DNA of 50,090 nucleotides from DATBRC01 sp036560485. Lineage in GTDB: Bacteria > Pseudomonadota > Gammaproteobacteria > Burkholderiales > Burkholderiaceae_D. Location of the stretch: positions 1 through 50,090 of the forward strand of contig DATBRC010000001.1 in NCBI GenBank assembly GCA_036560485.1, given 5' to 3'. The stretch's first letter is position 1. Each line of letters begins with the position of its first letter. Below, in pieces: positions 34,107 to 42,793 of the stretch. The notes beneath the pieces were generated by a model that did not search any database, was not told where the DNA came from, and saw only the letters and a list, made by a program, of their open reading frames with translations. The position numbers were made by a program, and so were the translations under genes.

Positions 34107-34601
34107 TTAGGCTGCGGCAGCCGTTCTTAGTTGATTGACCGGTTCTGCCGATAGATCTGAATGGCAGTTACTGCATATTGTTGCATCCAGCGTTACGACT
34201 GCTGAGCAGAATTGGCATGCCTTATTGGTTGGCATCGGCTCTGTTGCCGGATTCATGAATGTGCTGGTAATCGACTCAACATACAGTTTCGCTTGCAGGA
34301 TTTCATATGGCGTACTGATTCTCTTTGAAACTTCTTCCCAGCATAGATCCTGATATCTTTGCGTAAGGATCGATTGAATGGTTGCTGCGTAAACCATGGA
34401 TGCAAACGGGACGCTGAACAGCAAAACAAAAGTGCCGAACACAAGCGACAAGGGAGCGGCGATCAGCAACCAGATCAGCGCATGTTTCCAAAGACCTTTA
34501 TAAGCCAAATAAATGGGACCGAAAAAGAATACACAGACAGAGGTATCGACATCGATTTTTTCTGTCTTGTCGGTGATTGGGTTTTTAAAGATCCGGACCA
34601 T
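34107..34601 (-). CDS. Membrane protein with C-terminal zinc-ribbon-like motif
   Basis: 164 residues. Two hydrophobic segments (VFFFGPIYLAYKGLWKHALI with WLLIAAPLSLVFGTF, then VLLFSVPFASMVYAA) resemble DUF2628-type small membrane proteins. Near the end CQFCSAVVTLDATICSNC gives a CxxC-x(10)-CxxC pattern of a zinc ribbon facing the cytoplasm. AAGGGAA precedes the ATG. Function unknown. Confidence 0.75.
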   Translation of the reverse strand: MVRIFKNPITDKTEKIDVDTSVCVFFFGPIYLAYKGLWKHALIWLLIAAPLSLVFGTFVLLFSVPFASMVYAATIQSILTQRYQDLCWEEVSKRISTPYEILQAKLYVESITSTFMNPATEPMPTNKACQFCSAVVTLDATICSNCHSDLSAEPVNQLRTAAAA

Positions 34602-34880
34602 GGTGATTCCCTTTTTTGTTTCTTCCGACGCTGTTTAATATTTTACAAAGTCAATGTTAAACATTTTACAAAGTGCCAGCATCAGTTCAAGTCAATTAAC
34701 AATATTTTGCAAAAAGACCCAACAGATGTTTCGAAAGCGGGTTAATTCACTCTCTTTTCAGAGAAAGGCTGTGACAATAGCCTAAAACTTAACAATCGTA
34801 CATCCCATATTTATGGGATATTTGAAGTTATTTGATAGGTTAACGCGGTCTTGTGACTACAACATGACTGGAACCTACCA

Positions 34881-34910
34881 GTTCACAATTGTTCACAATT
34901 GTTCACAATT
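34881..34910. repeat. Three tandem copies of a 10-bp unit
   Basis: GTTCACAATT repeated exactly three times, ending at the stop codon of the SDR gene (34909-34911). The 10-bp period equals one helical turn; each junction forms CAATTG. Confidence 0.85.
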
Positions 34911-35667
34911 ATTTTGCCTGCATTCTAATTGCGCCGTCCAAACGAATCGTTTCACCATTCAGCATGACATTTTCGATGATTGCCTTGGCCAATTGTGCGT
35001 ACTCTTCCGGCCTGCCGAGCCGAGAAGGAAACGGCACCATGCTGCCAAGTGCATCCTGCACTTCTTTGGGCATGCCCAATAACATCGGTGTCTCAAAAAT
35101 CCCCGGTGCGATTGTCATCACCCGAATGCCATAACGCGATAAATCACGCGCCATCGGCAGGGTCATCCCCGCTACAGCCGCCTTTGATGCCCCGTAAGCG
35201 GCCTGCCCCATTTGCCCGTCAAATGCCGCAACTGACGCTGTATTGATGATGACCCCACGTTCGCCCTGATCGTTGGGCTCGTTCTTTGACATCGCTTCTG
35301 CCGCCAAGCGCGCCATATTGAAGGTGCCGACCAGGTTGATATTAATGGTGCGCTGAAAAATATCCAAAGGATGCGGGCCTTCTTTACTCACGGTTTTGAC
35401 TGCGGGTGCGACACCGGCGCAATTGATCAAACCGCGCAGCGAGCCCATTGCCAGCGCTGCCTGCACAACTGTCTTGCCATCGGCCTCAGCAGTGACATCG
35501 CATTGAATACATTTCCCATGCAATTCATAAGCAAGTTTTTGACCAGCTTCCGCCTGCACATCAGCCAACACAATCTGGCCGCCATTTTCCACAATCATGC
35601 GCGCTGTAGCCGCGCCCAAGCCGGAAGCACCACCTGTGATAATAAATACGCCATTTTGGATTTGCAT
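34909..35667 (-). CDS. Short-chain dehydrogenase, 3-hydroxyacyl-CoA dehydrogenase type 2 (HSD17B10-like)
   Basis: NAD-dependent oxidation of 3-hydroxyacyl-CoA (for example 2-methyl-3-hydroxybutyryl-CoA in isoleucine and fatty acid breakdown). 252 residues. Nucleotide motif TGGASGLGAAT (12-22), NCAGVAPA, catalytic Ser in NTASVAAFDG and YGASKAAVAG. The PGIFETPML and PFPSRLGRPEEYAQL segments are typical of the type-2 enzymes. Transcribed alone; downstream tandem repeats touch its stop codon. Confidence 0.92.
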   Translation of the reverse strand: MQIQNGVFIITGGASGLGAATARMIVENGGQIVLADVQAEAGQKLAYELHGKCIQCDVTAEADGKTVVQAALAMGSLRGLINCAGVAPAVKTVSKEGPHPLDIFQRTININLVGTFNMARLAAEAMSKNEPNDQGERGVIINTASVAAFDGQMGQAAYGASKAAVAGMTLPMARDLSRYGIRVMTIAPGIFETPMLLGMPKEVQDALGSMVPFPSRLGRPEEYAQLAKAIIENVMLNGETIRLDGAIRMQAK

Positions 35668-35762
35668 GTTCGCCTCGCCTGAAAAGTAGATAAGTGATCC
35701 AATCTATTGGAAACCTGTCTTCATCTTTATTTTATTATTGTGATGCGTTTTTATTGTGCAAC

Positions 35763-35790
35763 AAAAAAGGCAGCCTAGGCTGCCTTTTTA
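35763..35790 (-). terminator. Terminator of hppA
   Basis: Perfect palindrome AAAAAGGCAGCC/TAGGCTGCCTTTTT with A- and T-runs; 17 bp past the hppA stop. Confidence 0.88.
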
Positions 35791-35806
35791 TGATGTTGCG
35801 ATAAAG

Positions 35807-38044
35807 CTATTTCTTTTCTGGCGCTGATGCAGCGGGTGCTGCTGGCGTTGCCGGTGTTGAAGCCGCAGGAGCTGCACTTGGAGCGCTTGGAGCCATTGCA
35901 GGGGCAGTTGGCACCGCCATAGCTGTACTGGCTGGCGATGCTGCTGCCGGTGCACTGATAGCCGCCGGTGCAGAAGTATTCATCGCACCGCCGAATTGCA
36001 TGCCAACCGCCGGCAGCAATGGCACCATCAACAATGCAACGATGTTGATGATCTTGATCAGCGGGTTGACTGCAGGACCGGCGGTATCCTTGTATGGATC
36101 GCCGACTGTATCGCCTGTCACAGCTGCCTTGTGCGCTTCCGAACCTTTGCCGCCGTGATGGCCGTCTTCAATGTATTTCTTCGCATTGTCCCAGGCGCCA
36201 CCACCTGTGGTCATCGAGATTGCAACAAACAAGCCGGTTACGATCGCGCCCATCAACAAGCCGCCAAGTGCAGCTGGCCCGAGGAACATGCCGACCAGGA
36301 TCGGTACGATCACAGGCAGCAACGATGGGACGATCATTTCCTTGATCGCTGCGGTAGTCAACATGTCGACCGCCTTATCGTACTCAGGCTTGCCGCTGCC
36401 ATCCATGATGCCTTTGATGTCGCGGAATTGACGACGCACTTCCACCACCACGGAACCGGCCGCACGTCCAACCGCTTCCATCGCCATCGCGCCGAACAGG
36501 TAAGGAATCAAACCGCCGATAAACAAACCAACGATCACCATCGGATTCGACAAGTCGAATGAAGTGGATTTATTGACTGAATCGAGCGCGTGTGTGTAAT
36601 CGGCAAACAGCACCAATGCAGCCAAGCCAGCTGAACCGATCGCATAGCCTTTGGTGACTGCCTTGGTTGTGTTGCCGACTGCATCAAGCGGGTCGGTAAT
36701 TGCACGAACCGAGTCCGGCAAATGCGACATCTCGGCGATACCGCCAGCGTTATCGGTGATCGGGCCATACGCATCGAGCGCAACGATAATGCCTGCCATC
36801 GACAGCATCGCAGTCGCTGCAACAGCAATACCGTACAGACCGCCCAAGCCATATGAAACCAGGATCGCGATACACACCGCAAGCACTGGATAAGCAGTTG
36901 CCTTCATCGATACGCCGAGACCGGCGATGATGTTGGTGCCGTGACCGGTGGTCGATGCTTGAGCGATATGTTGCACAGGTTTGAAATCGGTGCCAGTGTA
37001 ATACTCGGTGATGTAGACCATCAAGCCGGTCAACACGATACCCACGACTGCGCAGCTCATCATCGGAACGCGCATTGCTTCCGGCAACAGGTTCCATGTC
37101 ACAACCGCAAATCCGATCAGCGACAAGCCGGCCGCCCACCATAAGCCGGTATAGAGTGCCGACATGATTTTTTTACCTGGTTTGGCTTTGACCATCATGC
37201 AGCCGATGATCGAAGCAGGAATCGATACCGCACCAAGCAGCAATGGATAGAGCGCCGCTTGCAACTCGGAGCCTTTCATTACCAGCGTGCCGAGCAGCAT
37301 GGTCGCGATCAATGTCACGACATAGGTTTCAAACAAGTCAGCTGCCATACCTGCGCAGTCGCCGACGTTGTCACCGACGTTATCGGCAATCACGGCAGGA
37401 TTGCGTGGATCATCTTCTGGAATGCCTGCTTCGACTTTACCAACCAGGTCGGCGCCAACGTCTGCACCTTTGGTGAAGATACCGCCGCCGAGACGAGCAA
37501 AGATCGAAATGAGCGATGAACCGAAAGCAACGCCGATCAGCGGCTTGATGAGGTCATGCAATCCTTCGCCTGTCACACCCGATGCATTTTTCGTCAGGTA
37601 CCAGTAGAACGCCGTTACACCGAGCAAACCCAAACCGGCCACCAGCATGCCGGTGATCGCGCCGCCTTTGAATGCAACGTCAAGCGCTTCGTTCATGCCT
37701 TTGGTTGCTGCCTGCGCTGTGCGCACGTTCGCACGCACCGACACATTCATGCCGATGAAGCCGCATGCGCCCGACAGCACCGCACCGAGCAAAAAGCCGA
37801 AAGCAGTAATCCATCCCAATGCAGGCAAGATACCAATCACGATAAACAGGACGACACCAACGATCCCGATGGTGCGGTACTGGCGCGCCAAATACGCTGC
37901 AGCGCCGACCTGAATGGCACCTGCAATTTCCTGCATGCGCGCATTGCCGGCATCTTGACTGAGAATCCAACTGCGAGACATCAACCCATAGATAACGGCA
38001 ATCAAGCCGCATACTAGGGCAATCCACAAACCTGTTGCTGCCAT
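35807..38044 (-). CDS. hppA: Membrane proton-translocating pyrophosphatase (K+-independent type) with low-complexity tail
   Basis: Hydrolyses PPi and pumps protons across the inner membrane. 745 residues, about sixteen helices. Active-site signatures: DVGADLVGKVEAGIPEDDPR, DNVGDNVGDCAGMAADLFE and, near the end, GDTVGDPYKDTAGPAVNPLI. The determinant segment reads VGNTTKAVTKG; the lysine there is typical of K+-independent pumps (K+-dependent ones have alanine). After the last helix the protein carries about 55 residues almost entirely of Ala, Pro, Ser and Thr, ending APEKK, absent from most relatives. GGGAGGAG precedes the ATG. Confidence 0.96.
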   Translation of the reverse strand: MAATGLWIALVCGLIAVIYGLMSRSWILSQDAGNARMQEIAGAIQVGAAAYLARQYRTIGIVGVVLFIVIGILPALGWITAFGFLLGAVLSGACGFIGMNVSVRANVRTAQAATKGMNEALDVAFKGGAITGMLVAGLGLLGVTAFYWYLTKNASGVTGEGLHDLIKPLIGVAFGSSLISIFARLGGGIFTKGADVGADLVGKVEAGIPEDDPRNPAVIADNVGDNVGDCAGMAADLFETYVVTLIATMLLGTLVMKGSELQAALYPLLLGAVSIPASIIGCMMVKAKPGKKIMSALYTGLWWAAGLSLIGFAVVTWNLLPEAMRVPMMSCAVVGIVLTGLMVYITEYYTGTDFKPVQHIAQASTTGHGTNIIAGLGVSMKATAYPVLAVCIAILVSYGLGGLYGIAVAATAMLSMAGIIVALDAYGPITDNAGGIAEMSHLPDSVRAITDPLDAVGNTTKAVTKGYAIGSAGLAALVLFADYTHALDSVNKSTSFDLSNPMVIVGLFIGGLIPYLFGAMAMEAVGRAAGSVVVEVRRQFRDIKGIMDGSGKPEYDKAVDMLTTAAIKEMIVPSLLPVIVPILVGMFLGPAALGGLLMGAIVTGLFVAISMTTGGGAWDNAKKYIEDGHHGGKGSEAHKAAVTGDTVGDPYKDTAGPAVNPLIKIINIVALLMVPLLPAVGMQFGGAMNTSAPAAISAPAAASPASTAMAVPTAPAMAPSAPSAAPAASTPATPAAPAASAPEKK

Positions 38045-38262
38045 ATTGACTCCTCCCGATTATTCGACGAAATTCACGACAAAGTTATTACTACTCAAGC
38101 CAAAGGACGGCAACGGCAGGCATCAAATGTCAATATCTGCTGTTGTCGTCCTGCGGGTACTACATGCTACAAAATGCTAATAAACTTTTCGCTGCCCTCT
38201 TATTTTATGAGGCCGCCTGTATCTGCTTCTTGATGTACTTCTATGTATGGTTATCTGCCCAT

Positions 38263-38295
38263 AAAAAAAAGCGGACGCATGGGTCCGCTTTTTTT
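38263..38295 (-). terminator. Terminator of adk overlapping its stop codon
   Basis: GCGGAC (38271-38276) pairs with GTCCGC (38283-38288), flanked by eight As and seven Ts. The adk stop (38294-38296) lies in the flanking T-tract, that is, on the upstream side for minus-strand transcription. On the minus strand the T-run is 38263-38270. Confidence 0.8.
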
Positions 38296-38950
38296 ACTGA
38301 GACAATGCCGCAAACGCGTTGTCACGAATGACTTCAACAGGTCCGACGCCGGCGATCTTGCGATATTTCGGTGCGCCGGGCTTTCCTGATTTGGCCCAAT
38401 CGTTATAGTAACCAACCAGCACTTCCGTTTGATCGTGATAAACCGCGAGGCGTTTTTTGACGGTTTCTTCCTTGTCGTCATCGCGCTGAATCAAGTCTTC
38501 GCCGGTGACATCATCCTTGCCTGGGACTTTCGGCGGGTTGAATGTGACATGGTATGTGCGGCCGGATGCCGGATGAACACGACGCCCGCTCATGCGCTCA
38601 ATGATTGCAGAATCAGGGACATCGATTTCCAGAACATAATCAATTGCAACACCTGCTTCTTTCATCGCATCGGCTTGCGGGACAGTACGTGGAAAACCGT
38701 CAAACAAGTAGCCGTTGGCGCAATCCGGTTCCTTTAAGCGATCTTTGACGAGGCCGATAATAATGTCATCCGATACCAAGCCACCAGCATCCATTACCTT
38801 TTTTGCAGCCATGCCTAATGGCGTTCCCGCCTTGACTGCAGCGCGCAACATGTCGCCCGTCGATATCTGCGGGATGTTGTATTTTTCTTTAATGAAGTTA
38901 GCCTGCGTGCCTTTACCGGCACCAGGCGCTCCCAAAAGGATGAGCCGCAT
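38294..38950 (-). CDS. adk: Adenylate kinase
   Basis: ATP + AMP to two ADP. 218 residues, long-lid form without the four-cysteine zinc site. P-loop GAPGAGKGTQA (7-17), AMP-binding STGDMLRAAVKAG, GFPRTVPQADAM, lid SGRRVHPASGRTYHVTFNPP and RLAVYHDQTEVLVGYY. AGGAAA precedes the ATG. Follows kdsB after a 253-bp gap. Confidence 0.98.
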   Translation of the reverse strand: MRLILLGAPGAGKGTQANFIKEKYNIPQISTGDMLRAAVKAGTPLGMAAKKVMDAGGLVSDDIIIGLVKDRLKEPDCANGYLFDGFPRTVPQADAMKEAGVAIDYVLEIDVPDSAIIERMSGRRVHPASGRTYHVTFNPPKVPGKDDVTGEDLIQRDDDKEETVKKRLAVYHDQTEVLVGYYNDWAKSGKPGAPKYRKIAGVGPVEVIRDNAFAALSQ

Positions 38951-39203
38951 GTTATTTCCTAAACGAGTTTTGAATTCTGTTGCAGTGGTTGCTTATACCA
39001 AGTATTGACATGCGGCAAGCCACATCATCCAGCCGGGAACATAACCGTAACCGATACGGAAAGCATCACCAACCTGGAGTGACTTACTCAGCCTGCTCTC
39101 AAGTGCACGCTAACACCACACTGTGCAATCCATACTTATATCACATAAACTTTGCACGAAACTTACCACAAAATTTCACCAAATTGAGGCTTTCACTGTG
39201 ATT

Positions 39204-39974
39204 TCAGTTTAGGCCTTGGTCGAAATAGCGTCTTACGCGAAGCAAATCTTCCAATGTATCAACACCAGCCTGCGGCGCGATGTCCGTTACATGCACCGCT
39301 ATCTGATAGCCATGCCACAAGACGCGCAATTGCTCCAATGCTTCGATCTGCTCCAGCGGCGACACCGCGAGCTTGGGATACGCCTGCAAAAAATCGTTAA
39401 CGTATGCATAGAGTCCGATGTGACGCAAAGGCACATAACCATCCGGTAAAACCGTCTGCGCATCTTGCGATTGCGCGAACGCATCGCGATGCCAAGGAAT
39501 CGTCGCACGAGAAAAATACAGCGCACGACCGGATTTATCCAATACCACTTTGACGACATTCGGATTAAATGCATCCGCCATGTTGTCGATTGCATGCGCT
39601 GCAGTTGCCATCGGCACGCCTTGCTGGATCTGCGCTGCAGTCGCTGCAATCAATGCGGGATCGATCAACGGCTCATCGCCCTGCACATTGACCACGACGG
39701 CATCTGCCGGCAAACCGATGGCAGCAGCCACTTCTGCGATTCGATCAGTTCCGGATTGATGATCGGCGCGCGTCATCTGCACAGCGACGCCATGCTGCCG
39801 GCACGCAGCTGCTATATCCGCATGATCGGTTGCCACGATGATCTGTGCCGCGCCGGATTTTGCTGCCTGTTGCGCGACTCTGACGACCATCGGCTTGCCG
39901 CCCAAATCCGCTAACGGCTTGTTGGGCAAGCGCGTCGATGCAAGGCGAGCGGGAATAATAACGGTAAAGGACAT
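39204..39974 (-). CDS. kdsB: 3-deoxy-manno-octulosonate cytidylyltransferase (CMP-KDO synthetase)
   Basis: CTP + KDO to CMP-KDO, activating KDO for lipopolysaccharide core. 256 residues. Motifs: IIPARLASTRLPNKPLADLG, VATDHADI, TRADHQSGTDRIAEVAA, VNVQGDEPLI and HIGLYAYVNDFLQAY. Lies 25 bp after the Trm112-like gene, in the envelope operon. Confidence 0.97.
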   Translation of the reverse strand: MSFTVIIPARLASTRLPNKPLADLGGKPMVVRVAQQAAKSGAAQIIVATDHADIAAACRQHGVAVQMTRADHQSGTDRIAEVAAAIGLPADAVVVNVQGDEPLIDPALIAATAAQIQQGVPMATAAHAIDNMADAFNPNVVKVVLDKSGRALYFSRATIPWHRDAFAQSQDAQTVLPDGYVPLRHIGLYAYVNDFLQAYPKLAVSPLEQIEALEQLRVLWHGYQIAVHVTDIAPQAGVDTLEDLLRVRRYFDQGLN

Positions 39975-39999
39975 CGAGACTTAGGCGGACTGAAATGAA

Positions 40000-40212
40000 C
40001 TAAAAGCCAACCGGCATTGGATGCGGTGGTTCATTCGGATGCGGCGTCTCATTCAATGGACGCGCATCGTCGGCCCACATGATCGGTATGCCGTCACGAA
40101 TCGGATAAGCCAGTTTATCGGCATGGCAAATCAATTCTTGCTCTTTTTTTGTGTACTCAAGCGGCCCTTTGCAGATGGGGCAAACCAGGATATCAAGCAG
40201 TTGGGCGTCCAC
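40000..40212 (-). CDS. Trm112-like zinc-ribbon protein (UPF0434/YcaR family)
   Basis: 70 residues from a GTG start: VDAQLLDILVCPICKGPLEY, then LICHADKLAYPIRDGIPIMW. This is the conserved YcaR/Trm112 domain, one CxxC pair, role in bacteria unclear though often linked to methyltransferase partners. The GTG lies within the 3' end of lpxK (20-bp overlap), matching relatives that start VDA; the longer frame to 40245 is not needed. Nearly always sits between lpxK and kdsB. Confidence 0.9.
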   Translation of the reverse strand: MDAQLLDILVCPICKGPLEYTKKEQELICHADKLAYPIRDGIPIMWADDARPLNETPHPNEPPHPMPVGF

Positions 40213-41239
40213 GAAGTTTCTCCACAATTTGTTCGGCAAGCGCACCGTCTATGCGCGCAGCTACTGGCACAACCCATAAACGCGGGTCATTTCTAAGGTC
40301 TTCCACTTGCATACATTTTACTGCATCTTTCTCGGTGATTAGAATGATGTCGGCAGACAAGCCGGCAAATGGATTGGCAGCAAAATCGTAATGGTCAGGC
40401 AACGGCATTTCATGAAACATCAAACCGGCGCTACGTAACATCGTAAAGAAGCGTGCCGGATTGCCGATTCCCGCAGCAGCGATAATTCGCACCGGTTGAT
40501 TAAGCTCGACAGACTCCATGATATTAGTCAATGCGATGCGTTGTGATCGATCGGAAAGACGCTCTGCCACATCACCCATGAGTTGCATGCGAATCGCCTT
40601 TGCAGGTAATTCAGACGGAAACTTCGCTGCATGGACCACAGTGAAATCAGCACGGCGCTTTTTCGATTCGCGCAAAGGCCCTGCCGGCAACACCCATCCG
40701 TTACCTATTCCGCGCGAGTCAAATAAAACAATCTCGACATCGCGTTGCAATGCGTAATGCTGCAAGCCATCATCCGATACGATCAGATTCACTTCAGGAT
40801 GCGCTGCCAATAACGCATTGGCTGCCGCGACGCGATTACGTCCCACCATCACCGGACATGATGCATGTTTTGCGATCAGTATCGGCTCATCGCCTACATC
40901 TCGCGACAACGAATCGGCGAGCGCCTCGCGCGGCACTTCGTTCTGTACGCCGTAGCCACGCGAAATAACGCCAGGCGTGTAGCCGGCGCGCCGCATTGCC
41001 TGCACCAGCCAAATGACCAATGGGGTTTTACCGGTACCGCCGATGAAGATATTCCCTACAACAATGACCGGCACGCGTACACGAGCGGAAGGCAGCCAGC
41101 CCAATTGAAATAGGCAACGCCTTAGTCTGACGATTAATCCGAATATCAATGAGAGCGGCCACAAAATCCACGCCAGCAAACCGCGCCGCAACCAGGCGCG
41201 CATCAGTGTTGATTCAAGTGAAGTTTGGTGTGAAGACAA
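40193..41239 (-). CDS. lpxK: Tetraacyldisaccharide 4'-kinase (lipid A synthesis)
   Basis: Phosphorylates the 4' position of the lipid A disaccharide at the inner membrane. 348 residues. N-terminal membrane anchor LLAWILWPLSLIFGLIVRL, P-loop VGNIFIGGTGKTPLVIWL, DEPILIAKHA, VSDDGLQHYALQRDVEIVLF and ITEKDAVKCM. The start is a TTG at 41239 with AGAGG upstream; ATG 41203 (MRAWLRRGLL) is the alternative but lacks a ribosome site. Overlaps the Trm112 gene. Confidence 0.95.
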   Translation of the reverse strand: MSSHQTSLESTLMRAWLRRGLLAWILWPLSLIFGLIVRLRRCLFQLGWLPSARVRVPVIVVGNIFIGGTGKTPLVIWLVQAMRRAGYTPGVISRGYGVQNEVPREALADSLSRDVGDEPILIAKHASCPVMVGRNRVAAANALLAAHPEVNLIVSDDGLQHYALQRDVEIVLFDSRGIGNGWVLPAGPLRESKKRRADFTVVHAAKFPSELPAKAIRMQLMGDVAERLSDRSQRIALTNIMESVELNQPVRIIAAAGIGNPARFFTMLRSAGLMFHEMPLPDHYDFAANPFAGLSADIILITEKDAVKCMQVEDLRNDPRLWVVPVAARIDGALAEQIVEKLRGRPTA

Positions 41240-41330
41240 ACCAGCAGCCTCTGAAATTGGCGATGAAAATCAAACCGTCACATCGCGTTTGGCGTGATGC
41301 TCTCATACTGCGAACTATTCCAGGATGGCG

Positions 41331-41765
41331 TTACTTCTTGCCACTCGACTGCGCAGCAAACGTTACTCTTTCAAAGCCGGCCAAGCGTGCCGCTTCCAGT
41401 ACATTGATCACCGTTTGATGCGCTGCAGTTGCTTCGGCGCCAATGATGATGACAGGATCTTTTTTTGCATCGCCTTTTGCATTTGCCGCACTCTTCAGGT
41501 CTTCAGCAAGCCCTGCCGGATCCCGATAGGACACCTGCACGTTATTGATCGCATAACGGCCTTGCGCATCCACGGACACATTGATTTCAACAGGCTGGTC
41601 CGTCGCTTTTTCCGCATCTGCGGTCGGCAAGGTGATTTTCAGTTCGGTGAATTTGCTGTAAGTCGTCGATACCATCAGGAAAATCAGGATCACCAACAAT
41701 ACGTCAATGAACGGGATCAAATTGATTTCCGGGTCTTCGCGACCTTTGCCTTTGCGGAAGTTCAT
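41331..41765 (-). CDS. exbD: ExbD/TolR-type biopolymer transport protein
   Basis: Part of the proton-driven ExbBD motor feeding TonB or Tol. 144 residues: cytoplasmic start MNFRKGKGREDPEINLIPFI, single helix IDVLLVILIFLMVSTTY with the proton-carrying Asp (INLIPFIDVLLV), then a periplasmic domain. ATG 41765 is 13 bp past the exbB stop. A longer frame to 41810 overlaps exbB. Confidence 0.93.
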   Translation of the reverse strand: MNFRKGKGREDPEINLIPFIDVLLVILIFLMVSTTYSKFTELKITLPTADAEKATDQPVEINVSVDAQGRYAINNVQVSYRDPAGLAEDLKSAANAKGDAKKDPVIIIGAEATAAHQTVINVLEAARLAGFERVTFAAQSSGKK

Positions 41766-41778
41766 CGTCGAATCTCTT

Positions 41779-42384
41779 TTATTTGCGCGAGCTGTGAACG
41801 GTATCGACAAACTTTATCGCCTGCTGTTCCATATCGACGATGAAGCTATCGACCAATGCACGGAAATGCCGATAGAAAACCAGCGCAGGCATCGCAATCG
41901 CCAAACCGAATCCGGTGTTATACAACGCGACAGAAATGCCATGCGCCAATTGCACAGGATTGGCGCCGCTGCCATTTTGCGAACCGAAAATTTCGATCAT
42001 ACCGACTACGGTGCCAAACAAACCCATCAAAGGCGCCAGTGTGGCGATGGTGCCCAAGGTTGTGAGGAAACGTTCCAGATCGTGCGCGGTGCCGCGTCCT
42101 GCTTCTTCGATCGATTCTTTCATCACCTCACGCGGCGCGTTAACATTGCGCAACCCAGCTGCCAACACACGTCCGAGCGGGGAATTTTGTTCCAACTTTT
42201 GAACGACTTCTGCATTGATTTTGCCGTTGTGATAAACCCGTATCACTTCTTGCAGCAGATTGGTTGGCAAAATACGGCCTCTACGTAAAAACAAGAGTCG
42301 TTCGATAATCAAAGTCATTGCAACAACGGAAGCGATGAGTAGCAGCCAGATTGGCCAGCCGGCAGCATGAAGAATGGCGAGCAA
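41779..42384 (-). CDS. exbB: ExbB/TolQ/MotA-type proton channel
   Basis: Inner-membrane partner of ExbD, 201 residues, three helices: WPIWLLLIASVVAMTLIIE, TLGTIATLAPLMGLFGTVVG (channel motif) and GFGLAIAMPALVFYRHF. The start is a TTG at 42384, fixed by AGGAG six bases upstream; no in-frame ATG is nearby before the first helix. First gene of the exbB-exbD-lpxK-trm112-kdsB run. No tonB is seen in the window. Confidence 0.93.
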   Translation of the reverse strand: MLAILHAAGWPIWLLLIASVVAMTLIIERLLFLRRGRILPTNLLQEVIRVYHNGKINAEVVQKLEQNSPLGRVLAAGLRNVNAPREVMKESIEEAGRGTAHDLERFLTTLGTIATLAPLMGLFGTVVGMIEIFGSQNGSGANPVQLAHGISVALYNTGFGLAIAMPALVFYRHFRALVDSFIVDMEQQAIKFVDTVHSSRK

Positions 42385-42793
42385 AAGAAACTCCTAAATT
42401 TAAAGCATTGAAAGCAAATGTCTGGTTGCAGAATGTAACGTGTTGAGCCGTTGTGAGCAAGCAATTCCAATTATTATGCGCAGAGGTCCGCATTAAAAAT
42501 GACAGTCATAAGCAAAGTAGCAAGTATTGATCTCACGCCATGTACGTCTGGATCAGTACAATACTGCATATCGAGTTCCGCACACATTCTGTGGATAACT
42601 TTGTGCGTAACTTCCCTCTCAAGAGAGAAAGTGCTTGATTAATAAGGGTTTTTTCACTCTGCACAGGAATCGTGCAGACGATATTTCCCTTTAAAATCAT
42701 GCACTTACAAAATTTTTCGTTATCACCAATAATGTATTACATACGTGTGACAATTTGACTTGCCTGTGGACAGGTACTCTTTTGAAAGACCGC
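42385..42793. other. Divergent promoter region between exbB and xseA
   Basis: About 400 bp without a gene or clear repeat. Promoters for both genes are expected here. Confidence 0.4.

Noticed and set aside
34881..34910. Tandem GTTCACAATT considered as a lac-type operator
   Set aside because: Resemblance to TTGTGAGC is short and the location is after a stop codon, not at a promoter.
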